Source: Candidatus Bathyarchaeota archaeon (GTDB lineage Archaea > Thermoproteota > Bathyarchaeia > Bathyarchaeales > SOJC01). Taken from it: DNA of 64,000 nucleotides. Positions 41,885-50,274 of the stretch are shown one piece after another; the stretch's first letter is position 1; each line of letters starts with the position of its first letter. Location: assembly GCA_026014805.1 (NCBI GenBank), contig JAOZHR010000031.1, positions 1-64,000 on the forward strand, given 5' to 3'. Made by a program: the position numbers and the translations under genes. Below the pieces are notes generated by a model. The model ran no database searches and had not been told where the DNA came from. It saw nothing but the letters and a program-made list of their open reading frames with translations.

Positions 41885-42634
41885 TTGATTTCGTGGAAAT
41901 ATTCATTGGAGAAAATAGATGGCGAATTAGAGCTCGCCAAGAAAAAGAAACAAGCTTTAGATAAATTGTTTGAAGAAGGAAAAGTTTCGCAGCCCACTTA
42001 CGACTCGTTTAGCAATGAAGTTGCCGATGCCATAACTGAGATCGAGGCAAAACAGATTTCCTTGGGGGAAAAGATGAAGACAAAGATAAGTGAACTAGAG
42101 CAGCAACTGAAAACGTTGGAGTTCCTACTTGTAAACTCTGAAATTCGTCACGTCTCCGGAGAAATTGAAGAAGAGGCATACAATCGTGAATGCAACGTGC
42201 TTTCATTGGGATTGGAGACAACAAGGCAAGAACTCAACGAAATTAAAGAAGCAATCTCTGACCTCAGCGAGCGAAACATAGGTCTTTCACCACCCCCGCC
42301 ACTTCAAGTTGAAGAAGCAGAAGCAACTCCTGTTGAACCAGAAACTGAGGAGAGCCTTGAGATAGTTATGGACTCCGAGACAACAACTTCGTTAGAAACA
42401 ACCTTAGAGGAACAACCAACGATCCCAGAAGAAACCGAAGCAGTGCCGGTGGAAACAGTTTCGGAACAAGAAGAGCCTCCAGTGGAGGAGGCCCAAAAGT
42501 ACTTTCGAAACGAAGAGACCCCATCATCAGAAGAAGCAGAGACGTCAGAGACTTTGGAAGACACGCAAGAAACCCAAGAGGAAGTCTCGCAAGAAGTCCC
42601 GGTCGAAGACGAAACGGAGCAAGCGCAAGAATAA
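41885..42634 (+). CDS. Coiled-coil protein with acidic low-complexity tail
   Basis: 249 aa. Residues 1-135 are coiled coil; the start (LDKLFEEGKVSQPTYDSFSN) resembles SHOCT-like short helical pairs, and a second similar pair appears at GEIEEEAYNRECNVLSLGLE. Residues 140-249 are Glu/Thr/Pro/Ser-rich and disordered after PPPPLQVEE. Archaeal proteins of this look sometimes join cell-division or cytoskeletal assemblies, but no family is shown. Confidence 0.55.
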   Translation: MISWKYSLEKIDGELELAKKKKQALDKLFEEGKVSQPTYDSFSNEVADAITEIEAKQISLGEKMKTKISELEQQLKTLEFLLVNSEIRHVSGEIEEEAYNRECNVLSLGLETTRQELNEIKEAISDLSERNIGLSPPPPLQVEEAEATPVEPETEESLEIVMDSETTTSLETTLEEQPTIPEETEAVPVETVSEQEEPPVEEAQKYFRNEETPSSEEAETSETLEDTQETQEEVSQEVPVEDETEQAQE

Positions 42635-42693
42635 GCGTTAAGAAAACACTTTAATCCTTCTTTTTATTTTGCCAGCTTACTTCCTAGCTACTG

Positions 42694-43809
42694 ATGTTTT
42701 TTATAGTTGTACGTTTCGATATTGAAAAAGAAGTGCAATTGTTGCGTGTTGGAATAGCTTTTCACGAAAAATATAGGCAGTACGACTTTGGACCTGGGCA
42801 TCCCTTTAGAGGCGACCGTTTTGACAATGCTATGAAGCTTTTTAAAGAAAAGGGACTACTAGGTTTGCCTAACGTCAGCATTTTAAAACCTGAAATCGCT
42901 ATGTTGAAAGATTTGTTGTGGGTTCACGACAAAAGCTACGTTGACTTAATTTTCGACTTTGCAAAAAAGGGTCGACCTTATGACGTTGACACGCCCTTAT
43001 CGCCCAGCATACTTGAAGCAGCACTGCATATTATGGGTGGAGCGTTGAAAATTGGAAAGTCTCTTTATAGCGGAGAGATCGAACGCGGAGTTTCACTTGG
43101 TGGTGGGCTTCATCATGCAGGGAATAACTTCGGTGGTGGATTCTGCATCTTCAACGATGTCGCCATACTGGCCAAGTATCTTCAGGAGAAACATGGGGTT
43201 AAACGTGTTTTGATTTTGGATTATGATGTGCACGCTGGAAACGGCACTAGTGACATTTTCTATTCTGACCCTTCGGTGCTGTTTATTTCAGTGCATCAAG
43301 ACCCGAAAACTCTTTTTCCAGGCACTGGTTTTGTTGGTCAGATTGGTAGGGGTGAGGGCGAGGGGTTTAATGTTAATGTGCCTTTGCCGCCTGGAACTGG
43401 TAATGTGACGTATTTCCTTGTGTTAAAGGAGATTTTTGTTCCTCTTGCTAAGGAGTTCAAGCCGGATGTTGTTCTGGCGAATGGTGGGAGTGATCCGCAT
43501 TTTGCTGACATTCTTGGCAGTTTGGGTTTGACTGTGAAGGGTTTTTTTGACTTGTCGAGGCTTGTTGTGGATGTGGCGGAAGAGGTCTGTGGGGGTAAGG
43601 CTGTTCTGTTGGTGGGTAGTGGTTACAATCCTCGAGTTCTGCCTCTCTGTTGGTATGCTCTTGCAGCGGGGGTTGCAGGTGTGGAAAGGATAGAGGTGAC
43701 CGATCCTTCTGAGCCACCGGTTGAGCCTCCTTGGTGTCATGAGCGTGTTGAGGCCACGGTGAAAGAGTTAAGGCAGATTCTAAAAAAATATTGGAGATGT
43801 TTCAGGTAG
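42694..43809 (+). CDS. Histone deacetylase/AcuC-family amidohydrolase
   Basis: About 371 aa; the first 17 residues before LRVGIAFHEKY may not be translated. Zinc-dependent deacetylase fold: GGGLHHAGNNFGGGFCIFND, LDYDVHAGNGTSDIFY (Asp and His metal ligands), VSVHQDPKTLFPGTG and LANGGSDPHFADILG, in which Asp is the third ligand. Archaeal members may act on acetylated proteins, polyamines or acetoin-related substrates. Followed 7 nt later by an aminotransferase gene on the same strand, so co-transcribed. Confidence 0.9.
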   Translation: MFFIVVRFDIEKEVQLLRVGIAFHEKYRQYDFGPGHPFRGDRFDNAMKLFKEKGLLGLPNVSILKPEIAMLKDLLWVHDKSYVDLIFDFAKKGRPYDVDTPLSPSILEAALHIMGGALKIGKSLYSGEIERGVSLGGGLHHAGNNFGGGFCIFNDVAILAKYLQEKHGVKRVLILDYDVHAGNGTSDIFYSDPSVLFISVHQDPKTLFPGTGFVGQIGRGEGEGFNVNVPLPPGTGNVTYFLVLKEIFVPLAKEFKPDVVLANGGSDPHFADILGSLGLTVKGFFDLSRLVVDVAEEVCGGKAVLLVGSGYNPRVLPLCWYALAAGVAGVERIEVTDPSEPPVEPPWCHERVEATVKELRQILKKYWRCFR

Positions 43810-43816
43810 GCAAAAA

Positions 43817-44938
43817 ATGATGGATATTCAACAGATTCGTGAGAAGTTCCCAGTGACGCAGAGTAAGGTGTTTTTGAATCACTCTGCTTACTCGCCTCTT
43901 CCGCAGCCCGTAGTGGATGTGATGAGGAAGTATAATGAGGACCTTTGTCGCTTTGAGATTGACGATTCCGAGTATAGTCTTGGGCAAGAGTTTTTTGCGA
44001 AGCTTATAGGTGCTGAAAAAGGTGAGATTGCCTTGGTTCCGAATACTTCTACGGGGCTGAATGTAGTTGCGAACATGCTTGACTATCCGAGAGGGGCTAA
44101 TGTAGTCACTACGGATTTGGAGTATCCCTCGGTGGTGTATCCTTGGCTTAAAAGGAAGCTTGGCGCGGAGGTGCGGTATGTTAAGAATGTTGACGGGAGG
44201 GTTCTTGTTGAGGATGTGGAGAAGGCTGTTGACGACCAGACTGCTGTGGTTACCATTAGCCATGTGGAGTACGTGAACGGTTTTAGACATGACTTAAAGG
44301 CGTTGGCTGAGATAGCGCATGAGCATGGGGCCTATCTTGTAGTGGATGCTATTCAGTCGCTGGGTGCTATGCCCGTTGACGTAATGAGAGATAGCGTGGA
44401 TTTTTTGACGGCGAGCTGTTACAAATGGCTGTTGGGCCCTGCTGGGGCAGGATACTTGTATGTTCCCAAGGAGCTTGTGGAAAGGTTTGAACCGCCCTTT
44501 ATCGGTTGGGCAAGCGTGAAGCCCGAGGTTTTTGAGACAATTGAGTTTTGGGACATTTGGCAACTACAGCTTTCCAGAACTGCCAGTCGTTTTGAGGTAG
44601 GTTGTCCGAGTTTCATAAGTTATGTGGGGGCGGCGGTTGCCATTCAACTTCTCCTAAATGTGGGCATTGAGAATATTCAAAAGCGTGTTTTAGGTCTGAC
44701 AGAGTTGCTTATGGATTCTGTGAAGAGTTTGGGATTCCGGCTTACCACTCCAGAAGATAGGGAGTGTCGTTCGGGTATAGTTCATTTTCTTGCTGATAGG
44801 GCGCAGAAGAGGGCTGAGAGTCTAAGGGAGAAGAGGATTATAGTTTCAGCGCGGTCGAATGGGCTGCGTGTTGCCCCTCACTTCTACAACACCGAAGAAG
44901 AAATTGAACGGTTGATTCAAGAACTTAAAACTACGTGA
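43817..44938 (+). CDS. Class V aminotransferase (cysteine desulfurase/isopenicillin N epimerase-like)
   Basis: 373 aa PLP enzyme. LNHSAYSPLPQPVVDVMRKY, ALVPNTSTGLNVVANML, SHVEYVNGFRHDL, VDAIQSLGAMPVDV and the PLP lysine in TASCYKWLLGPAGAGYLYV. No C-terminal Cys loop of true IscS-type desulfurases is seen, so the reaction is unsure. Pairs with the deacetylase-family gene before it. Confidence 0.88.
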   Translation: MMDIQQIREKFPVTQSKVFLNHSAYSPLPQPVVDVMRKYNEDLCRFEIDDSEYSLGQEFFAKLIGAEKGEIALVPNTSTGLNVVANMLDYPRGANVVTTDLEYPSVVYPWLKRKLGAEVRYVKNVDGRVLVEDVEKAVDDQTAVVTISHVEYVNGFRHDLKALAEIAHEHGAYLVVDAIQSLGAMPVDVMRDSVDFLTASCYKWLLGPAGAGYLYVPKELVERFEPPFIGWASVKPEVFETIEFWDIWQLQLSRTASRFEVGCPSFISYVGAAVAIQLLLNVGIENIQKRVLGLTELLMDSVKSLGFRLTTPEDRECRSGIVHFLADRAQKRAESLREKRIIVSARSNGLRVAPHFYNTEEEIERLIQELKTT

Positions 44939-44945
44939 AAATAGC

Positions 44946-45167
44946 TTATACTAGCTGCCTAGTCTGTGTTTCCCTCAGTTTGGAAACGAAACCGTCTCTA
45001 TCCTCTGCAAGACTCTTCTTTACCTTTTTCCAAGTAGCTGAACAACTCTTATACTCCACACTAACAATGCCATGAATAACTCTGTCAATCTCTTGCTTGT
45101 TCTCTTTAGTGACTTCTATCCCCGCTTTCTCAAAAACCTGTTTAAGATGCCTAAAATAGCAAGTCAT
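44946..45167 (-). CDS. Small helical protein, unknown function
   Basis: 73 aa, helical and charged (VFEKAGIEVTKENKQEIDRV; SATWKKVKKSLAEDRDGFVS). Looks like a small cytosolic protein with a conserved IHGIVSVEYKSC segment. Not recognised. Converges with the aminotransferase gene. Confidence 0.5.
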   Translation of the reverse strand: MTCYFRHLKQVFEKAGIEVTKENKQEIDRVIHGIVSVEYKSCSATWKKVKKSLAEDRDGFVSKLRETQTRQLV

Positions 45168-45239
45168 AACAAACTTCCCTCAACATGTAAACGAGCTTTC
45201 TAAACCTGTAACTTACTAAACTAATTTCGAAAAAGAAAC

Positions 45240-45725
45240 TTAACACACACGGCTCTCATTAATTTTACCTCCAGTCGAGATATAAAACGCTATAGCTCTC
45301 TGGATAGCATCTTTACCTTCAGGATTGAAAGGCGTTACCTTGGCCACTTTCATCCCATGGTTCTTTAACCATTGCAGAGCGGTCAATAGAAGAGTTGTTC
45401 CGATGTGTTGCCTTCGGTATTTAGGGAGAACGTGAACTCCACCATCAAGAATTCCAACCTTTGACTCTATGTCTAGCCTTGGACTAACACAACCCACCGG
45501 CTTGTTTTCTGAATAGGCAATGAAAGGTTGCTCCAAACCTGCTGAGAGATACGGACCTACTCGTCTTTCAGTCACTTCTGGACTCTTTATGAACCCTCCC
45601 CACGTGACAACCAAGATATTGCCCACCTCTTCTAGTTGTTCCTTGGAAATGGGCTTTATGACAACCTCCTTGTTCACTAACTTTTCTGGTTGGGGTTCTG
45701 TTAGATCCCAGACAATCGTCACCAT
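45240..45725 (-). CDS. GNAT-family N-acetyltransferase
   Basis: 161 aa. Beta4-loop of the fold with VHVLPKYRRQHIGTTLLLTA, a variant of the acetyl-CoA-binding Q/RxxGxG/A signature (R-R-Q-H-I-G-T), preceded by VGCVSPRLD and followed by ALQWLKNHGMKVAKVTPFN. Substrate unknown. Separated from the DUF72 gene by 24 nt on the same strand. Confidence 0.8.
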   Translation of the reverse strand: MVTIVWDLTEPQPEKLVNKEVVIKPISKEQLEEVGNILVVTWGGFIKSPEVTERRVGPYLSAGLEQPFIAYSENKPVGCVSPRLDIESKVGILDGGVHVLPKYRRQHIGTTLLLTALQWLKNHGMKVAKVTPFNPEGKDAIQRAIAFYISTGGKINESRVC

Positions 45726-45749
45726 GCCTTCTCTCTACACCTCAAAGTT

Positions 45750-46946
45750 TTAGGCTATGGGCTTAAATTCCCATTTCTCCCGTTCCCTCGCTATCTGCTT
45801 CATAATCCCTACTGCCTTCTCTTTCGAAATACTCATCATAACCTTGCCAACATGCTTGCAGAATTGTTTTGCGGGTGCACATCGACTCCAATCTGCACAG
45901 TCATGAAGCATCACGCGTTTTTTGATATCAAGGGAGAAATGGTAGTTGCGAATTGATGCCTTAACAAGGTCGTCTGAGACTTCTTCAATTCTAACCTCTC
46001 TATCGCTGATGCCTTTTGCTCGTTTAATTCTACCTTTATCCATGAACGTACTAAGCAGCTTCTCGAAACTCATCTTCTCAATCTCCTCAGGTATATACGC
46101 CGCCAATGTCATACCTCGCTCTTTCATCTTTTTCTTTGCTGCCACCTCAGCCTTCCTGAAGTATTTTTCAATACTCACCTTAGCGTCTCTCTTCTCCTCC
46201 GTCAACTCACCAATCATCTCTGTAAATTGAAGACAATTCTTAACAGCATACCCATGATAATGATTATTAAAATAACCAAAAACCTTCTCAGCTTGCCCTT
46301 CCGCCTCCTTGATCTTCTCCACCCACGGCTCAAGCTCGCTTGGCTCATAAAGATAATAGTACCAAGGACGCTCCCCACGTCCATGCCACCTCACATAAGC
46401 AATGTCCGAAGTGACTTTCACGATAGATGGCAGCAAAGGCTCATCAACAACAGTGTACGCTGCGTCATACTGCTCTAAAAGCCTCCATGTCTCTTCTCTT
46501 AGCCACGACTCATGCCGAAACTCAACCGCAAGTCTAAACTCAGACGGAAAAATTGCGAGAAAGCTTTCCAACAAAGCAACATCATATTTCAAGCTTGGAG
46601 GTAACTGTGCAAGAAGACAGGCGAGCTTACCGCCAAGTTGTAAGGGCTGCATCAAATCGCAAAACCTTCTTAGCTCGGATCCTACCGATTTAGGGTCAAG
46701 CTTGCCTTTATGAGTAATTTGCTTGGGCAGTTTCGCTGCAAAAACAAAATCTGACGGTGTGTACCTGAGCCAGCCCATCACCATACCTTTACTGGGAAAG
46801 CGGTAGAAAGTGGAATCGATTTCAGCAGTCTTGAAAACCTTCGAGTAAGCCCTTAGTTTGCTTTCTCCATGCATCTTGTAAAAAGGTCCAACCCAATCCT
46901 TATAAGACCACCCAGAAGTGCCGAGAAAAATCTTACGCATTGGCAA
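45750..46946 (-). CDS. DUF72 protein with C-terminal Cys/His extension
   Basis: 398 aa. Residues 1-245 are the DUF72 TIM-barrel family (FLGTSGWSYKDWVGPFYK, KTAEIDSTFYRFPSKGMV, AVEFRHESWL, YVRWHGRGERPWYYYLYEPS, FGYFNNHYHGYAVKNC). An added domain of about 150 aa ends with CADWSRCAPAKQFCKHVGKV, a SWIM-like zinc motif. DUF72 alone is about 240 aa, so this is a fusion. Function unknown. Confidence 0.82.
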   Translation of the reverse strand: MPMRKIFLGTSGWSYKDWVGPFYKMHGESKLRAYSKVFKTAEIDSTFYRFPSKGMVMGWLRYTPSDFVFAAKLPKQITHKGKLDPKSVGSELRRFCDLMQPLQLGGKLACLLAQLPPSLKYDVALLESFLAIFPSEFRLAVEFRHESWLREETWRLLEQYDAAYTVVDEPLLPSIVKVTSDIAYVRWHGRGERPWYYYLYEPSELEPWVEKIKEAEGQAEKVFGYFNNHYHGYAVKNCLQFTEMIGELTEEKRDAKVSIEKYFRKAEVAAKKKMKERGMTLAAYIPEEIEKMSFEKLLSTFMDKGRIKRAKGISDREVRIEEVSDDLVKASIRNYHFSLDIKKRVMLHDCADWSRCAPAKQFCKHVGKVMMSISKEKAVGIMKQIAREREKWEFKPIA

Positions 46947-46956
46947 ACAACCGAGC

Positions 46957-47799
46957 CTAGAATTTTCTGCCAGTCAACCGCTCATAAGCCTCAACATACT
47001 TCCTTGAAGTCTCAAGAACTACATGCTCTGGCAGTCTTGGCGCGGGAGGCTGCCTGTTCCACCCAATTGACGTAAGATAGTCGCGCACATATTGCTTATC
47101 AAAGCTCGGCTGGCTTTTTCCAACTTCGTATTTCTCCTTTGCCCAAAACCTAGACGAGTCAGGGGTCAGCAGCTCGTCTATGAGGATGAGCTCGTCGTCG
47201 AGGACGCCGAACTCCATCTTTGTATCTGCCACTATAATGCCGTTGACTTCCGCCTTCCGGGAAGCCTTTTCATAAATCTTTAAGCATACGTCTTCAATTT
47301 TTCTAACCATATCTCCTCCAATTTTCTTCGCTACCTCTTCATCTGTCATTTCCATGTCGTGCCCCACTTCTGCTTTTGTTGTAGGAGTTAAAATGGGGTT
47401 AGGCAGCTTTTCAGCTTTTTTCAATCCCTTAGGCAGGTTTGTTCCGCAGATGGGCTTGCCTTTTCTGTAGTTTTCCCATGCTGAGCCATAGAGATATCCT
47501 CTTACGACGAATTCAACTTTTATTGGTTTAGTCTTTTTTACTAGAACTGTTCGCGGGTCAACCACTTCTAGAATGTGGTTTGACACTATGTCTTTTGTTT
47601 CGTTGAACCAGTAGGCTGAGAGTCTGCTGAGGGCCTCACCTTTGTAGGGGATGCCATTAGGGAGAACCACGTCGAAGGCGGAGATGCGATCAGTGGAGAC
47701 AATTAACAGTTTTTTACCTAGGTCGTAAAGGTCTCTAACTTTTCCCTTTTTGAAGGATGAAAGTGGAAGATGTGTGTTGAGGACGACGTCGAAGCTCAT
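46957..47799 (-). CDS. purC: SAICAR synthetase
   Basis: 280 aa purine-biosynthesis enzyme (CAIR + Asp + ATP to SAICAR). KVRDLYDLGKKLLIVSTDRI, SAFDVVLPNGIPYKGEALS, VEFVVRGYLYGSAWENY, DTKMEFGVLDDELILIDELL and TPDSSRFW are diagnostic. Follows purE on the same strand with a 5-nt gap, forming a purine operon. Confidence 0.96.
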   Translation of the reverse strand: MSFDVVLNTHLPLSSFKKGKVRDLYDLGKKLLIVSTDRISAFDVVLPNGIPYKGEALSRLSAYWFNETKDIVSNHILEVVDPRTVLVKKTKPIKVEFVVRGYLYGSAWENYRKGKPICGTNLPKGLKKAEKLPNPILTPTTKAEVGHDMEMTDEEVAKKIGGDMVRKIEDVCLKIYEKASRKAEVNGIIVADTKMEFGVLDDELILIDELLTPDSSRFWAKEKYEVGKSQPSFDKQYVRDYLTSIGWNRQPPAPRLPEHVVLETSRKYVEAYERLTGRKF

Positions 47800-47804
47800 T
47801 TATT

Positions 47805-48290
47805 TTAATCCCGCTCTAGCCTTTGAGCTTTAGCCCTTTCTTTGAGTCTTCGCATGTAAGCCTCAACTTTTCTCTGCAAGCTCCTGTCAAAGAGCGCGAG
47901 AATCTTTACGGCCGCGAGGGCGGCGTTTTCAGGTCTAGGAACATAAGCCACCGCAACACCTTGAGGTGTTACTGCTGAAGAAAAGAATTTGGCCCACCAA
48001 AACTTTTCTGAGTCAGGCGGACAGGCAATGACTGGATACTTTGAGGCGCCAGCCACAACTCCTGATAGAGCATCCGACAAGCCAGCAACTGTTATAAAAA
48101 CCACGTGCCCGCTTAAATTCTCGTATTTTTCAACTTCTTCTAACAGTATTTTGGGAGTTTTGTGAGCAGACGCGATTACGTGTTCGCATTTTAAACCAAA
48201 ACCTTCTTCTTGCAGGAATTTGTTGATGCGAGAGGCAAACTCGTAATCTCTCTTCGAACCCATAAAAACAACGACTTTTCCTTGTGGCAT
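47805..48290 (-). CDS. purE: N5-CAIR mutase / AIR carboxylase catalytic subunit
   Basis: 161 aa. VVVFMGSKRDYEFASRINKF, ASAHKTPKILLEEVEKY, VVFITVAGLSDALSGVVAGA and PVIACPPDSEKFWW follow the PurE order. The usual GSxSD loop reads GSKRD and the usual L-P-G after AG reads L-S-G, so it is a somewhat divergent (possibly class II-like) enzyme. It feeds PurC directly. Confidence 0.88.
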   Translation of the reverse strand: MPQGKVVVFMGSKRDYEFASRINKFLQEEGFGLKCEHVIASAHKTPKILLEEVEKYENLSGHVVFITVAGLSDALSGVVAGASKYPVIACPPDSEKFWWAKFFSSAVTPQGVAVAYVPRPENAALAAVKILALFDRSLQRKVEAYMRRLKERAKAQRLERD

Positions 48291-48627
48291 AGTTCATATA
48301 TTACACAAAAAACGATTTAAAGCTTAATGGTAGACCTTTTTCGCTTCCGTCAAGAAAGCGCACACTTGACGACTACCACTATACCCTCGATACATTGATA
48401 AAACTGACGATTCACTGAATCGAAATCCGCAATCACGACAGATAAATGCGCGTGCACATTGTCAATCGGTGGTAAAGCCCACCCTGCGCTTGAATAAGAA
48501 TTCTACTAACTGATACTGTTAAGTTTGTTGACCTAGAAAGCAAAAAAGGGAAAGAATGCGGGAGATGTCTCCTTTTCTGATGGGTTAAAGCTTAATTATG
48601 AAGGCATCCTTTATTTTCGGTTAAGAT
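48291..48627. other. Intergenic region between purE and DUF885 gene
   Basis: A divergent promoter region with TATA-like ATTTAAAG near 48312; no coding frame seen. Contains repeat copy R3. Confidence 0.4.
48547..48588 (+). repeat. Dispersed palindromic repeat, copy R3
   Basis: Core GAATGCGGGAGATGTCTCC; GGAGATGTCTCC at 48561-48572 has perfect 5-nt arms. The tail (TGATGGGTTAAAGC) only faintly recalls the T-arm-like part of R2 and R4. Confidence 0.5.
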
Positions 48628-50274
48628 GTGATAACTTTGAGTGCAGACGAAAAGTTTGATGAACTCAAAAAGGGAATGTTCGACAAGTTCTTCGAGAAAA
48701 ACCCTCACTTCGCAAGCTACTTAGGCCTTCACGATCCCTATGATTATCTGCTTCCAAAAGGCGATACCGCGCACGTCCTTGGAAACCTGAAGATGCTTGA
48801 AGAATCTGTTAAACGCATGAAAGAAGCAATAGACTTCAACGCGTTAACTGATGCTAATAGGATAGACTGGCAAGTATTAGAAAAAGCTCTCGAAATGAAC
48901 AAATTCGAAGTTTACAAACAACGCATGCACGAACTAAACCCCGATGCTTTCGGGGAAGTCGGCGGAATATTCTTTGCAATGGTCACCAGAGACTATGCGC
49001 CATTAGAGAAACGAATAGACGCAATCACTGCAAGACTTCAAAAACTCCCCCAATATTTAGGGGAGTTTCGGTCAAGGTTCGAAAATTCAAAACCCGTGAA
49101 GCTATGGACTGAAGTCGCCATCGAATCAGCCCAGCAAATTCCCGGTCTATTCCAATTTATAGTCGCATCGACAAAGGGCAAGGTTTCTGAGGAACTTCAC
49201 GGAAGACTAGTAAAAGCCTCAATGGACTTGAAGCAGCCACTTCAAAAGCATATGCAGTGGCTTCAAGGTCTAAAGACAAAGACGACTGAAAACTGGGCTT
49301 TAGGCAAGGAAAAGTTTGAGAAGCTAGTTCAGCTACGCGATTTAGGAATGACCTCGGAAGAAATCTGCCAACTCGGCGTCAGATATCTCAAAGAGTTGAA
49401 GGAGGAGAGAGCGCGCATTGCAGCACAGATTGCACCCGGTAAAAGTGTCAAGGAAGTCATGAAAACGATTGAAGGTAACGCTCCAAAAACCTTCGAAGAA
49501 GCCTTAAGAGCGACAAGAAAGGCGATGGAAGAGGCAAAAGAATTCATAATCGAAAACAACATTGCCACCGTTTATGAAGAAGACAAGTTGATAATTGAGG
49601 AAACTCCAGCATTCTTGGCGCCCCTCATCCCTTTTGCAGCTATGATGATGCCATCAAGATTTGACAAGCCCATGATAGGGGTCTACATAGTCACTTGCCC
49701 CAAAGACATAGCAAACATCGGCAACCATTTAAACTACGCAAGCATCCGAAACACGGCCGTTCACGAAGCTTTTCCGGGGCACTTCCTTCAAGGTACAGCC
49801 TCAAACAGAAGTTCTCTTATACACATCCTTGCCAATGGAACAGAGACAATTGAAGGTTGGGCACATTATTGTGAGCAAATGATGATGGAACACGGATACG
49901 TAACAAGCTTGGAGTCCAAGATTATGCAAATCAATGATGTGATCTGGCGTGCCGTAAGGATAATTGTAGACGTTAAACTGTCACGTGGTGAGATGAGCTT
50001 CGATGAAGCTGTCGACATGTTGATAAAAGAGGCTGGAATGTCAAAGGAAGGTGCTGTTGCAGAGGTACGTCGCTATACACAAACGCCAGGCTATGCTCTC
50101 TCATACCTCCTAGGCAAACATTTGATACTACAGTTGCTAGAGGAAGTAAAGCAGAAAACGGGCGAAAAATACAACGAGAGATTCTTCCACGACACCATCA
50201 CAGCAAACGGGTACTTGCCAATTTCGATGCTAAGAAAAGTGTTCGCCAAAAAAATAGCGGAACTTAAGGCTTAG
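48628..50274 (+). CDS. DUF885 family protein (putative metallopeptidase)
   Basis: 548 aa. The family's metal site appears as [10 protein letters not shown], followed about 25 residues later by [16 protein letters not shown], and near the end a [12 protein letters not shown] segment, all typical of DUF885. N-terminal half is helical. The start (GTG at 48628, or a TTG three codons on) is unsure. No signal peptide, so cytosolic. Converges with the chelatase-like gene (4-nt overlap of stops). Confidence 0.85.
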   Translation: MITLSADEKFDELKKGMFDKFFEKNPHFASYLGLHDPYDYLLPKGDTAHVLGNLKMLEESVKRMKEAIDFNALTDANRIDWQVLEKALEMNKFEVYKQRMHELNPDAFGEVGGIFFAMVTRDYAPLEKRIDAITARLQKLPQYLGEFRSRFENSKPVKLWTEVAIESAQQIPGLFQFIVASTKGKVSEELHGRLVKASMDLKQPLQKHMQWLQGLKTKTTENWALGKEKFEKLVQLRDLGMTSEEICQLGVRYLKELKEERARIAAQIAPGKSVKEVMKTIEGNAPKTFEEALRATRKAMEEAKEFIIENNIATVYEEDKLIIEETPAFLAPLIPFAAMMMPSRFDKPMIGVYIVTCPKDIANIGNHLNYASIRNTAVHEAFPGHFLQGTASNRSSLIHILANGTETIEGWAHYCEQMMMEHGYVTSLESKIMQINDVIWRAVRIIVDVKLSRGEMSFDEAVDMLIKEAGMSKEGAVAEVRRYTQTPGYALSYLLGKHLILQLLEEVKQKTGEKYNERFFHDTITANGYLPISMLRKVFAKKIAELKA

